In this document: positions 1-7,992 of the stretch, one piece after another
Layout: every line of letters starts with the position of its first letter
How positions within the stretch are numbered: the first letter of the stretch is position 1
From: Sphingobacterium detergens
GTDB taxonomy: Bacteria; Bacteroidota; Bacteroidia; Sphingobacteriales; Sphingobacteriaceae
Assembly: GCF_003610355.1 (NCBI RefSeq)
Contig: NZ_RAPY01000001.1
Span: 1,914,500 to 1,978,499, forward strand
Direction: 5' to 3'
Length of the DNA stretch: 64,000 nt
Notes under the pieces: generated by a model
Database searches by the model: none
Seen by the model: the letters and a program-made list of their open reading frames with translations, nothing else
What the model was told of the DNA's origin: nothing
Position numbers and translations under genes: made by a program

Positions 1-208
1 AAAAAAACGTAAAGGGAAAAGCCTCCAAAAAGTAAAAGCTCCCTTAGAATTGAGTATTCGAAAAAGAGATTATAGGGAGGGTGCCAACTAAATTAAAGAA
101 AAAGGGGTTGTCCACAATGCAGACACCCCTTTTTCTATGCGCTATAAAAGCGTTACAACCCGTCAAACCTAGTCTATAATAACTTCTTCTGGTCTTTTTA
201 CCTTGTCA
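1..208. repeat. Direct repeat copy 1 flanking hipBA
   Basis: This segment matches 1903-2110 at 203 of 208 positions with no gaps; the mismatches fall at 110, 123, 125, 181 and 189. It contains a bidirectional hairpin and, on the minus strand, a 12-codon remnant of the hsp20 3' end (about 169-207, residues DKVKRPEEVIID then stop). The hipA stop codon uses the last three bases (206-208). The repeat touches the window edge, so its true left limit is unknown. Confidence 0.95.
98..135 (-). terminator. Hairpin terminator after hipA
   Basis: An 11-bp perfect stem (98-108 with 125-135, GAAAAAGGGGT paired with ACCCCTTTTTC) surrounds a 16-nt loop. The A and T runs lie in the stem itself, so it could work in both directions. 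It lies just downstream of hipA and is the duplicate of the hsp20 terminator at 2000-2037. Confidence 0.7.
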
Positions 209-1462
209 GGTTTCTGTTTTGAATGCAGATTTCATTAATTCTTGTTCAGCTCTCGAAATACCTATTTCTTTCGCTAAAACTTCCCATTTTTTTACAGAAG
301 CTAATACTTCTGCTATGATATTATTCATTTGACTTTCATTCAGCCTAAAATGTTCACCGACACTCTTCGCTAGATCATAATCTAAAACATTATTATGCAT
401 ATCGATATTCAAAGCTAATCCATCTTTATCAATAGAAGGATTAAGATCATAAGCTGGAGATAATTTCCATCCTTCTTTATCCAAAATAAATCCGTGATTA
501 CGAAGATGGTCATCGGTATTCGAAACTGCGATATTAAATATCATTCTTCGCCACAATTGTGCTAGATTTTCATCAACCTGAAATCCGTTATCTTGTATGA
601 ATTCGACGATGTCTAAATAGCTCGCTGGATTGTCCTTTATTGTATCTTCATTATTTCCTGTCATGGTCATGGCTGATGAAAAATGAATTCGATCAGCTCC
701 AACTCTATCAAAACGTTTAGTAAAAAATGTATGATAATTACCATTAACATTCTCCAATCGACATTCAGCCATTTCTACACCTGCATTAATGGCTAATTTA
801 TAGGTTAAATATTCCCATGCAGCCTTATCAACGGTATCATTCTTAGAAGGAAACTTCGCTATCCATAATTCATTGTTTTCATCCAAAATATTAGCTTTTG
901 GTCTTGCTCCTCCTAGAGAAGAGCCTGGGGCAATAAGTAATTTCAACCATTTATTAATAGCTTCATTATCCTTATCGTTCTCATAATGAACAACGGCTTG
1001 TTGTAATTCACGGATAGTCGACCATGGAGGAGTTGATTTTTCTATATTGTTATCCAAAAAATCCCCATTAATATTAAGTTTGAATCGAAAAGCCCCCATT
1101 CTGGTTTCATCATACACACCTAATAAGAAATCAATATCGTATAAGATTTTGGCTTTTGTCCCACTAGTTTTGGCAAGGTGGGCTTCTCTACGTTTCATCA
1201 GTGTACGTCCCCAAGTATCAGGCATACTATCTAAAAAAATACCAAAATTCTCTTTATTATTTGGGAATTGTTGTCCCGAATAAAACTGAATATCAGGATC
1301 GATTAAACGTTGTTCCTTAGTCTTCAACCATTCTTTATCATATTCAAAGCTAAAAGCTTTACGACCCTTTGCTTGATGGGCAGATAATATACCAATAAAA
1401 GTTGGCTGTGATAGACCAAGCCAATCGGCATAAACATATATATCAATTTTATTAACCGCCAT
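206..1462 (-). CDS. hipA: HipA-family toxin, serine/threonine kinase
   Basis: This 418-residue protein has the layout of type II HipA toxins, which phosphorylate a cellular target (GltX for the E. coli protein) and cause growth arrest or persistence. Visible signatures are the glycine-rich loop GSSLGGARPK (residues 180-189), the lysine strand IAKFPS shortly after, the catalytic-loop motif NTDDHLRNHGF (about 315-325) and the metal-binding YDLNPS (338-343). Its start lies one base after the hipB stop, so the pair is co-transcribed with antitoxin first. The stop codon is supplied by the flanking direct repeat, which places the cassette junction exactly at the gene end. The catalytic residues look intact, so the toxin is probably functional; its target here cannot be read from sequence. 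Confidence 0.9.
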   Translation of the reverse strand: MAVNKIDIYVYADWLGLSQPTFIGILSAHQAKGRKAFSFEYDKEWLKTKEQRLIDPDIQFYSGQQFPNNKENFGIFLDSMPDTWGRTLMKRREAHLAKTSGTKAKILYDIDFLLGVYDETRMGAFRFKLNINGDFLDNNIEKSTPPWSTIRELQQAVVHYENDKDNEAINKWLKLLIAPGSSLGGARPKANILDENNELWIAKFPSKNDTVDKAAWEYLTYKLAINAGVEMAECRLENVNGNYHTFFTKRFDRVGADRIHFSSAMTMTGNNEDTIKDNPASYLDIVEFIQDNGFQVDENLAQLWRRMIFNIAVSNTDDHLRNHGFILDKEGWKLSPAYDLNPSIDKDGLALNIDMHNNVLDYDLAKSVGEHFRLNESQMNNIIAEVLASVKKWEVLAKEIGISRAEQELMKSAFKTET

Positions 1463-1463
1463 C

Positions 1464-1745
1464 CTACAATAAATCTAAATCTTGAAGCTTACGTCCAAAA
1501 ACGTCATCTGATGCTAATTTCAAGAAATCATCTTGCAAACCTAGGACCCGTAGCACATTAAAATATGCTCCCATTGCGACACTAGCATCACCTTTTTCAA
1601 CGAGGTATAAAGTAGAGCGAGCAATACCAGCGCGTTCAGCCACCTGTACAGCTGTTAGTTTTCTCCTTTTACGAGCAAGTTTAATATTCTCTCCCATTTG
1701 TTCCAATAACATCTGGAACTTAGGTAAAACAGATTGCTTTTTCAT
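1464..1745 (-). CDS. hipB: HipB-like XRE antitoxin/repressor
   Basis: This 93-residue protein has a Cro/C1-type helix-turn-helix at about residues 16-72 (NIKLARKRRKLTAVQVAERAG, then STLYLVEKGDASVAMG). It is followed by a short tail ending in LDLL that could contact HipA. It precedes hipA with a one-base gap, the standard antitoxin-toxin order. HipB proteins neutralise HipA and repress their own operon. An inverted repeat overlapping the promoter just upstream is a good candidate operator. Confidence 0.88.
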   Translation of the reverse strand: MKKQSVLPKFQMLLEQMGENIKLARKRRKLTAVQVAERAGIARSTLYLVEKGDASVAMGAYFNVLRVLGLQDDFLKLASDDVFGRKLQDLDLL

Positions 1746-1750
1746 ATAAC

Positions 1751-1797
1751 GTTTGTTATTTCAAACAAAAATAATAAATATGTATGAAATAACGAAC
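1751..1797 (-). promoter_or_regulatory. hipBA promoter with HipB operator inverted repeat
   Basis: On the plus strand the arms GTTTGTTATTTCA (1751-1763) and TGAAATAACGAAC (1785-1797) are inverted repeats matching at 12 of 13 positions. Between them, on the minus strand, is TATTTTTG (1766-1773), a fit to the Bacteroidota -7 box TAnnTTTG. TTCG lies 19 bp upstream of it, at the expected -33 distance. The arms therefore cover the -33 element and the region just downstream of the -7 box, which suits autorepression by HipB. Confidence 0.6.
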
Positions 1798-1902
1798 ATA
1801 ATTACCTAAATACACATTTCACCCTTCCCATTATCCTATTTTTCCAAGTATCAAAATCTTTATCAGCTAGAATTTGGAAGAAAACAACTGCAAAAGAAGC
1901 TC

Positions 1903-2110
1903 AAAAAAACGTAAAGGGAAAAGCCTCCAAAAAGTAAAAGCTCCCTTAGAATTGAGTATTCGAAAAAGAGATTATAGGGAGGGTGCCAACTAAATTAAAG
2001 AAAAAGGGGTTATCCACAATGCAGCCCCCCCTTTTTCTATGCGCTATAAAAGCGTTACAACCCGTCAAACCTAGTCTATAATGACTTCTTGTGGTCTTTT
2101 TACCTTGTCA
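1903..2110. repeat. Direct repeat copy 2 (native hsp20 3' end)
   Basis: This is the partner of 1-208. It spans the hsp20 terminator and the last 13 codons of the intact hsp20 gene, so it is probably the ancestral copy. Homology stops at 2110, inside the hsp20 coding region. Confidence 0.95.
2000..2037 (-). terminator. Terminator after hsp20
   Basis: The arms GAAAAAGGGG (2000-2009) and CCCCTTTTTC (2028-2037) form a 10-bp stem with an 18-nt loop. It lies about 35 bp beyond the hsp20 stop codon. Compared with the copy at 98-135, C-run changes in the loop shorten the stem by one pair. Confidence 0.7.
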
Positions 2111-2523
2111 AGGTCCTTGGGAAGAATGACGGTCAGTACACCATCTTCAAAACTGGCATGTACGTTATCTGTAAGCACTTGTTCATTTAATTGAAATTCA
2201 CGCTCAAATGCAGTACCCAAATGCTCCTTATAGATATAGGCTGTCGCATCGTTTGTATTTTCTGTACAGGAAATCGTTAAGATTCCTTCATTTATACTGA
2301 CCTGAAATTGCTCTTTCTTTCGGCCTGCAGCAAACACCTGCACTTCGTAGAACTCAGAATTTTCAGAAATATTTACAGGAACAAATTGCTGTCCCTCTCC
2401 GCGCTGTCCTGCTTCGCCTTCAAAAAAATGCTGTTGAAATTTTTCAAAGCGGTCTTTGAAATGTTGACCGCAAAATCTATTTTGATTTGAATGTCCGCTG
2501 GAATAATGATCTCTTTTAAACAT
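2071..2523 (-). CDS. Hsp20/alpha-crystallin small heat-shock protein
   Basis: This 150-residue protein is a small heat-shock chaperone, which holds unfolding cytoplasmic proteins without ATP. The alpha-crystallin domain covers about residues 48-140, ending in the conserved A-x-x-x-n-G-v-L-x-v motif (ASFEDGVLTVILPK), with a short charged tail. The N-terminal arm is rich in Phe, Gln and His (FCGQHFKDRFEKFQQHF), typical of the oligomerising region. It is last in a minus-strand series after an ECF sigma factor and two small membrane proteins. Its final codons and terminator are duplicated on the far side of hipBA. Confidence 0.9.
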   Translation of the reverse strand: MFKRDHYSSGHSNQNRFCGQHFKDRFEKFQQHFFEGEAGQRGEGQQFVPVNISENSEFYEVQVFAAGRKKEQFQVSINEGILTISCTENTNDATAYIYKEHLGTAFEREFQLNEQVLTDNVHASFEDGVLTVILPKDLDKVKRPQEVIID

Positions 2524-2630
2524 GTCTTTATTTTTTTAGTAATGAATATTATGTATTGCGCAATGAGCAGTCCAAGGGACTTCGCTATTGCCGCTATTTA
2601 TGTTATTTGGTTTTCTACCAAGTCCTGATA

Positions 2631-2924
2631 TTAATATACCGGAACAATCGTCGCATTCTTAACCCGTTGTTGTTTGTGTAAAGGAACGATTGCACTATTC
2701 GTCCTCGAAGCACTGTACATTCCGGGATGGACCGGAGCCTTGTCCATTTTAAATGAACGCATTTCTCTCCTGCGCATTTTGGCCATTGCAAAGCTTCCTA
2801 TTCCGAATAAGATCGTTGCAACCAACAACAGCTTAAAGATCGCTCCCATAATCAAGCTGGCTAAACCCACTATTACCGTCAATGCGATCAAGCGGGGTAA
2901 TATAAATCGAATTTTATTTTTCAT
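2631..2924 (-). CDS. Small membrane protein of unknown function
   Basis: This 97-residue protein is not recognised. Residues 8-47 form one long or two short hydrophobic helices (LPRLIALTVIVGLASLIMGA, then LLLVATILFGIGSFAMA), followed by a basic cluster (KMRRREMRSFK) and a polar tail. That pattern predicts a bitopic or hairpin inner-membrane protein with a cytoplasmic basic segment. It lies between hsp20 and the sigma-factor pair, all on one strand, and may belong to the same envelope or heat-stress response; that link is inference from position. Confidence 0.6.
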   Translation of the reverse strand: MKNKIRFILPRLIALTVIVGLASLIMGAIFKLLLVATILFGIGSFAMAKMRRREMRSFKMDKAPVHPGMYSASRTNSAIVPLHKQQRVKNATIVPVY

Positions 2925-3097
2925 TTTTTCTTTAATTTATTTGTTCTTTAAACCCAAAATCTGTCAATCCACTTATTGGTAATCCTATATACTCCTTTCG
3001 TTGTCAATTTCTCAACCCGTATAATTATTGTATATCGCTAGTAACAGATCATCGCGTCCTGTCATTCCCTTTACAGTGTTTCTTCAGCTTTTGGCAT

Positions 3098-3129
3098 AAA
3101 AAAAGGCGCCTTTATAGAAGAAGACGCCT
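3098..3129 (-). terminator. Terminator after the sigma-factor pair
   Basis: On the minus strand AGGCG (3129-3125) pairs with CGCCT (3108-3104), followed at once by a run of seven T. It separates the 112-residue gene from the two downstream genes, so hsp20 and its neighbour probably have their own promoter. Confidence 0.6.
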
Positions 3130-3166
3130 GTATCAGGTTTTTACTTTAAAAAATTTACTTTTTTTT

Positions 3167-3505
3167 TCAGAATCCGCATCGTCCACTGAAACGACGTTTC
3201 CATTCCTCACGCAAACGCTCCCTTTCCTCCTCTGAAAGATCTTCATGGCGGCCCATATCAGGGGGAAAATTTTTGCGGAACCCGCCTCTTCCCGGCTTAC
3301 CAAACCCACGTCCAAATAGAATGCGTGATAGCACAAACAGTCCAAACGCCTGCCAATACGTGATTGCCTTCAAACTGAAAATATCACACATCAAAGTATT
3401 CCACAGATATTGCAACAAGGCTACCAGCAAGAAAACTCCAATGATAATGGCAACAAACACAAAAGCAAATTTACCTTTTCCTTGTCTTCTCATTCTTCTA
3501 TTCAT
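3167..3505 (-). CDS. Small membrane protein paired with ECF sigma factor
   Basis: This 112-residue protein has a basic start (MNRRMRRQGKGK) and a strong membrane helix at about residues 13-34. A second, weaker hydrophobic segment lies around 46-63, followed by a Gly/Arg-rich stretch (GRGFGKPGRGGFRK). The tail is a charged helix (SEEERERLREEWKRR). It starts 10 bp after the sigma-factor stop and is certainly co-transcribed. A membrane protein directly behind an ECF sigma gene is often its anti-sigma factor, but no zinc-binding or known anti-sigma motif is visible, so that role is only a guess. Confidence 0.6.
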   Translation of the reverse strand: MNRRMRRQGKGKFAFVFVAIIIGVFLLVALLQYLWNTLMCDIFSLKAITYWQAFGLFVLSRILFGRGFGKPGRGGFRKNFPPDMGRHEDLSEEERERLREEWKRRFSGRCGF

Positions 3506-3515
3506 AGCTTTATTT

Positions 3516-4097
3516 TTAAAATTTTAATTCTTCATACAAGTTCCGCAAACGTAAACGCAGATGTTTTACAGCATATCCCTTTCTGCTTATTATCGTTTTC
3601 AGATTTTCATTTTCCATGTCGGCAATCTCCTGTAAGGTTTTATCTTCAATTTCATTGAGCATAAAAACCCGACGTTGTTTTTCGGGCAATTCTTCGAGGG
3701 CTTTCATCAATTCATCCCAAAAAATGTCTTTGAATAATTTAAGTTCAGGATTGTTAGAATCATCGGCCAGTAGAAACTGACGTATCGGAAAGGCTGTATC
3801 CACTTCCTCTCCATCCGCCATTAAATCATCAAGTGACTCATCTTTCTTTTTTCGATAACTATCCGTAATCTTGTTTCGCGTTACAGCATACAACCATGCC
3901 CCAGCATTTTCCAGTTCGTCCATATTGGTCAAACGACTGAATTGATACCAGACTTCCTGCAAGATATCCTCGGCATCTTCCGTCTTTTTGACCTTTCCTT
4001 TTACAAAACGCAGCAATTGACTCCCATAGGTCTTGACGATGTCTGTAAATGATCTGGAGTTTTTTTCTGCCATATGATTTTGGTATGCAATGTCCAT
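3516..4097 (-). CDS. ECF RNA polymerase sigma factor
   Basis: This 193-residue sigma-70 family protein carries region 2 at about residues 20-85 (EDAEDILQEVWYQF, then AGAWLYAVTRNKITD). Region 4 covers about 125-185 (ALEELPEKQRRVFMLNEIED, then TLQEIADMENENLKTIISRK). Region 3 is absent, as expected for extracytoplasmic-function sigma factors. The linker between regions 2 and 4 is longer and more acidic than usual (about residues 85-115). The first Met is used here, although MAEKNSR eight codons later is also possible. The partner gene follows after 10 bp. The regulon cannot be read from the window, but hsp20 downstream is a plausible member. Confidence 0.88.
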   Translation of the reverse strand: MDIAYQNHMAEKNSRSFTDIVKTYGSQLLRFVKGKVKKTEDAEDILQEVWYQFSRLTNMDELENAGAWLYAVTRNKITDSYRKKKDESLDDLMADGEEVDTAFPIRQFLLADDSNNPELKLFKDIFWDELMKALEELPEKQRRVFMLNEIEDKTLQEIADMENENLKTIISRKGYAVKHLRLRLRNLYEELKF

Positions 4098-4276
4098 AAT
4101 TACATAGACGAACCAACAAAGCTTTTACTCTAAATTATTTTCAGCTGTGATGCAGCTATCTGATTTATTCATCGACTGTATTTTTTAAGCGGCATTCATG
4201 AGCTCAATCGTTCGGTTCATCCGGTGTAAAGAAAGCATGATGGTTACATGAACATACAGGTTGTTGTTTAATAGGA

Positions 4277-5284
4277 TTACTTGCGTTTATCCCGGACAAC
4301 CTTTCCTTTGTCTGTAATAAAGATAAAACGATAATTTGGGAAATTACGGATTAATTTCTTTCCATCTTTTTCACCCAGCACCATAATGGAAGTACTTAGG
4401 GCATTGGCTATTTCTGCCGACGGTCCATAGATTGTTACCGAAGTCAGTCCCGTAGCTGGATACCCGGTGATGGGATTAATAATATGGGAATAACGTTTTC
4501 CATCGATTTCGGCATATTTTTCATAGCTGCCTGAGGTAGCGACAGCCATTTCATTCAAGCGAAGAACCCGAACCATCTGATGTGATTTGAAGGGGTTATT
4601 CACCCCAATCTTCCAGGGTTCACCATCTGGTTGGCTACCCCAGGTAGATAGATCTCCGGAAGCATTGACGATTCCAGCAGTGATTCCACGGGCTTTCATG
4701 ATCTCCCTTCCCCGATCGGCGGCATAGCCCTTCCCGATCGAGCCAAAGCCAATTTTCATGCCCGGAAGTTCCAAGAAAATAGTCGAAGCAGCACTATCCA
4801 AAACAATATGTTTATAGCCAACTTTGGCAACCGAATTTCTGATCGCATCCACAGAAGGCATTGTATCCATACTGCCATCGAACTTCCATATTTTATCTAA
4901 AGCCACAATGCTAATATCAAAGGCTCCTTCTGAATTCCGGCTGTATTGAATTGCCCTTTTGGTCAGATCAAATACTTCGCGGTCAACTTTAACAGGTTTA
5001 ATCCCTGCATTGCGGTTGACCTCCGAAATCTGCGTATATGGACGCCACTCCGAAATCAGGTTTTCGATACGTTCAATCTCTGCAATGACTTCGACAATAT
5101 GCTGGTTGGCCTGTACGCTATCCTGATCAACTAGGGTGATCTCAAAAACAGACCCCATAAGGGCCACCTGTTTTTTGAGCATTACCTGTGAAAAACCGTT
5201 AGCGACGGCTATCAACCAAAATATTGAAATCAGTAGATACTGCTTATAATAATTCATTACCCTTGTCAAAATAAATGATAGCAT
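4277..5284 (-). CDS. apbE: ApbE-family FAD:protein FMN transferase
   Basis: This 335-residue exported enzyme transfers FMN from FAD onto Ser/Thr of target proteins in the periplasm. Family motifs are clear: the FAD-binding stretch IGFGSIGKGYAADRG near residue 178, NASGDLSTWGSQP around 208, ATSGSYEKY around 251 and the metal-site segment SHIINPITGYPATG around 267. An N-terminal hydrophobic segment (YLLISIFWLIAVANGFSQ) is a signal peptide, and MNYYKQ at residue 11 may be the true start. It is the last gene of the operon with PepSY reductase, DUF2271 and ankyrin proteins. The likely acceptor is the DUF2271 protein, which carries an S/T-G-A-S/T motif. Confidence 0.9.
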   Translation of the reverse strand: MLSFILTRVMNYYKQYLLISIFWLIAVANGFSQVMLKKQVALMGSVFEITLVDQDSVQANQHIVEVIAEIERIENLISEWRPYTQISEVNRNAGIKPVKVDREVFDLTKRAIQYSRNSEGAFDISIVALDKIWKFDGSMDTMPSVDAIRNSVAKVGYKHIVLDSAASTIFLELPGMKIGFGSIGKGYAADRGREIMKARGITAGIVNASGDLSTWGSQPDGEPWKIGVNNPFKSHQMVRVLRLNEMAVATSGSYEKYAEIDGKRYSHIINPITGYPATGLTSVTIYGPSAEIANALSTSIMVLGEKDGKKLIRNFPNYRFIFITDKGKVVRDKRK

Positions 5285-5297
5285 AAGATTGTCGTGT

Positions 5298-7496
5298 TTA
5301 ATAACAATCTGTCAGAATCTGACCATTTTCTTTGTAGATGTTGATCGATTTGCCTGTACTTACCAGCAGTATCTCGTTTAAAGTTGCTTCGACATCCTGT
5401 TGCATACGAAGTGAACCACACAATAAGATACAGCCCTGTTGTTCGAGCAATTCAACAAAGTACGTGCCATCCTGACGGATCAGATCCATCACATACTGCC
5501 CCTGCTGTTCCCGTGAAAAAGCCAGCTGTACATCGTTCAGTTGTCCCAGTTTTTTTTGTTCATCGGTAAATTCCAAATATTGTGCCGTCATCTCATTGTT
5601 CCTGCGGAAGCCTGCATAGAGTTTGACAGGTATTTTATACTGATTTTCTGAAATCATACCCAAAAACGGTGCAATACCGGTTCCATTTGCAATCAAGGCT
5701 ACAGCAGGTGCTGCCTTGGGAAAATGAAAACTTGGATTGGCCATGACACGTGCCTCCAGAACCTGATCAGCTTTTAGTTGGTATAGAAATCCCGAACCAA
5801 AACCATCAGGAAATAGCTTGACGACTAATTGAACCATCCCATCCTTACATCCAATGGAATAGAAACGTTCCCGTTGATCCTGCGCCGGATAGATGGCCAA
5901 CAAATCTCCGGACTGCACTTTCATTTTCCCAAGTGGTTTCAATAAAAGTGTAAAGGTGCTGTTGCTCTCCGAAACAACTGATCGGGCTATCACTTTAAAT
6001 TTCTTCAATCCAACAACTTTGGAACTGTATATCGCGGGAGCAGAAGCTAAGGCAATATTGGTATGTTCACTCCAATGATGTACCCATGAAATCAGTTCAT
6101 CAACACTTTTGTCATTGACCGTATGTGGGTCTATCAATTGGGAAGCCCATGCTTGCTCACTGAGCAACTTGTCTATCGCATACGCATAAGCACAAAAATC
6201 AGGGTATGCTTTCGATCCAAAACCGAGAACAGAGAAATTAATCGACTGCTGCTGCGGATAGGCCAACAGCTTTTTCTCAAACTGACTCGCATTGGAAGGC
6301 GCTGTTCCTAGACCATAGGTGGACGTAAACAGTAAAAGATGTTTTGCTTTTGGAAAATACTGATAGTGGTTCATGCCAAGCAAAAGTGATTTTTTACCGT
6401 CCGCCAACAGCTGTTTGTGAATCTGATTGGCAAAAAACAAGGTACTTCCATTTTCAGTACCTACCAGAATAACAATTTCGGCGTCGGCCGCCTTATACTT
6501 ATTCTTAATCTTTGTTCGCGTACGTTTGAAGGTAATGACAAAACCTGTATAAATAAAAAACACAATATTCAATGATGCAAGCCCCAAAATAATGGCCCAT
6601 ATCATATTGGTCTTACCCGTGTGAAGATCGAGCGAAAATTGTTCTGCAAGTGCAGTAAAGGGATACTTGACTTCTTTATGTACAGCACCGTTCAATTGAT
6701 TTACGGTCAACTCGCGGTCTTTCAGTTTGAGGACATAATATTCGTCAGGATCTCCTTCCATAAAAGGAAACTCTACCTTCGCAACATCGCTAAGCTTCGT
6801 TTTTTTGAAGATCGGAAAATCGGTTATCGCCAGCTCCTCGGTCTCATTTTCCTTCACAGGATATTCAACCGTTTGGTTTGTCTTCTTTAACAGTTCGATT
6901 CGGACCATAAATAAATAGGTCCCCGTCAAAGCCAAAATTAAAATGGGTATCAGAAACAACCGTCCTGAAACAACATGAAAATATTGTGCGAAGAAATCCC
7001 GATTGATCTTGGCAAAGAAATGTCGAACGCCCTGTTGACGTTTGATAATCAACACCAAACCTGAGATTGTAATCAAAAATAGTAGAAAAGAAGCGATGCC
7101 AATAATGATTCGGCCTGTTACCTTTAAGAATAGGGAACGATGCAGGGCCGTAGTCCATTGAACAAACTGTGTTTTGTTCTTTTGCGCACCCAGATATTTG
7201 CCCGTTTGTGGGTCAATATATCCTTTTACAGTATTTCCCTCAGCATCTATGGCGTCAATGCTCACAAATTGATTGTGGTCAACCGAAATTTCAATAATTT
7301 CAGGATAAACCTTTCGCAGACCAGTAATGGTCTGCGAAAGATTCAAAGACTCTATATTTTCTATTCGATAGGGTGGTATTTTTTCATTGACGGCATCAAT
7401 GGCCAAAATTACTCCCGTGACCGATAATAATAGTAAAAAAACAGAAGAAACAAGAGCTAAGGCTAAATGTGCATACCTCCAGACAGATACCAACAT
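5298..7496 (-). CDS. PepSY-type membrane flavodoxin/FAD/NAD(P)H reductase
   Basis: This 732-residue fusion joins a PepSY-associated four-helix membrane unit to a cytoplasmic reductase. Membrane helices appear near residues 10-32, 129-150, 178-198 and 300-325, with a periplasmic PepSY segment after helix 1. A flavodoxin domain follows (about 340-475, VGTENGSTLFFANQI), then an FAD-binding ferredoxin-reductase domain (about 495-600, RERFYSIGCK). The C-terminal NAD(P)-binding domain has ANGTGIAPFLGM and CGSLRMQQDVE. The layout predicts electron flow from NAD(P)H through FAD and FMN across the membrane to a periplasmic acceptor. Related PepSY reductases reduce ferric siderophores. It lies between the DUF2271 and ApbE genes with gaps of 6 and 13 bp. 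Confidence 0.85.
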   Translation of the reverse strand: MLVSVWRYAHLALALVSSVFLLLLSVTGVILAIDAVNEKIPPYRIENIESLNLSQTITGLRKVYPEIIEISVDHNQFVSIDAIDAEGNTVKGYIDPQTGKYLGAQKNKTQFVQWTTALHRSLFLKVTGRIIIGIASFLLFLITISGLVLIIKRQQGVRHFFAKINRDFFAQYFHVVSGRLFLIPILILALTGTYLFMVRIELLKKTNQTVEYPVKENETEELAITDFPIFKKTKLSDVAKVEFPFMEGDPDEYYVLKLKDRELTVNQLNGAVHKEVKYPFTALAEQFSLDLHTGKTNMIWAIILGLASLNIVFFIYTGFVITFKRTRTKIKNKYKAADAEIVILVGTENGSTLFFANQIHKQLLADGKKSLLLGMNHYQYFPKAKHLLLFTSTYGLGTAPSNASQFEKKLLAYPQQQSINFSVLGFGSKAYPDFCAYAYAIDKLLSEQAWASQLIDPHTVNDKSVDELISWVHHWSEHTNIALASAPAIYSSKVVGLKKFKVIARSVVSESNSTFTLLLKPLGKMKVQSGDLLAIYPAQDQRERFYSIGCKDGMVQLVVKLFPDGFGSGFLYQLKADQVLEARVMANPSFHFPKAAPAVALIANGTGIAPFLGMISENQYKIPVKLYAGFRRNNEMTAQYLEFTDEQKKLGQLNDVQLAFSREQQGQYVMDLIRQDGTYFVELLEQQGCILLCGSLRMQQDVEATLNEILLVSTGKSINIYKENGQILTDCY

Positions 7497-7502
7497 TTTT
7501 TC

Positions 7503-7988
7503 TTATTGTACTTTATTTAATTTGACAAGCTTAATGTATCCCTTACCATTTGCTTTTTCAGTAATAGCCTCTTTTGTTAATGGGATTTCTACATCTGCAG
7601 TATGATATTTCTGTTCTTCGACAGCGGATTCAAAGCGAAGTTTATACCCTTTGTTGAATTTAGACTCATCTATTTCCAATGTACGCATCGCACGGTCACC
7701 TCCACCAACAGAAGCACCAGTCACTGCACTCAGCTTTTCTTTGGTTTTAGCCTGAAATTTATACCATTCTTTCAATGTATTATACCATTGTTTATCTGGA
7801 CCCAATACAGCAAGTGTTTTTTCGTATGCTCCCTTCGGGTTTATGAGTGAAATAACAACATAAGCTCCCTCCCCTTGATAAGCGTTCATTTGGATCATAC
7901 ATTTATACTTACCCGTTTGGGCAAATGTGCTGACAGAAACTACAGAAAACAAAAGTGTGATTAGCGCGATCTTAATTATAGTATTCAT
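7503..7988 (-). CDS. DUF2271 periplasmic protein, candidate flavinylation target
   Basis: This 161-residue protein has a cleavable signal peptide (residues 1-23, ending VSTFAQ) and then a single DUF2271-type beta domain. Residues 87-93 read SAVTGAS, followed by VGGG. This resembles the ApbE target motif (S/T)GA(S/T), in which the last residue carries FMN by a phosphoester, so Ser93 would be the candidate site. The usual acidic residue three positions before the motif is Ser87 here, a departure from the consensus. Lying between the ankyrin gene (4-bp gap) and the reductase (6-bp gap) supports a role as periplasmic FMN carrier, but attachment is inferred. Confidence 0.8.
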   Translation of the reverse strand: MNTIIKIALITLLFSVVSVSTFAQTGKYKCMIQMNAYQGEGAYVVISLINPKGAYEKTLAVLGPDKQWYNTLKEWYKFQAKTKEKLSAVTGASVGGGDRAMRTLEIDESKFNKGYKLRFESAVEEQKYHTADVEIPLTKEAITEKANGKGYIKLVKLNKVQ

Positions 7989-7992
7989 CTTA

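Noticed and set aside
1..2110. hipBA as part of an insertion sequence or prophage
   Set aside because: No transposase, integrase or terminal inverted repeat is visible; the flanks are long direct repeats of an hsp20 tail, which argues for recombination instead.
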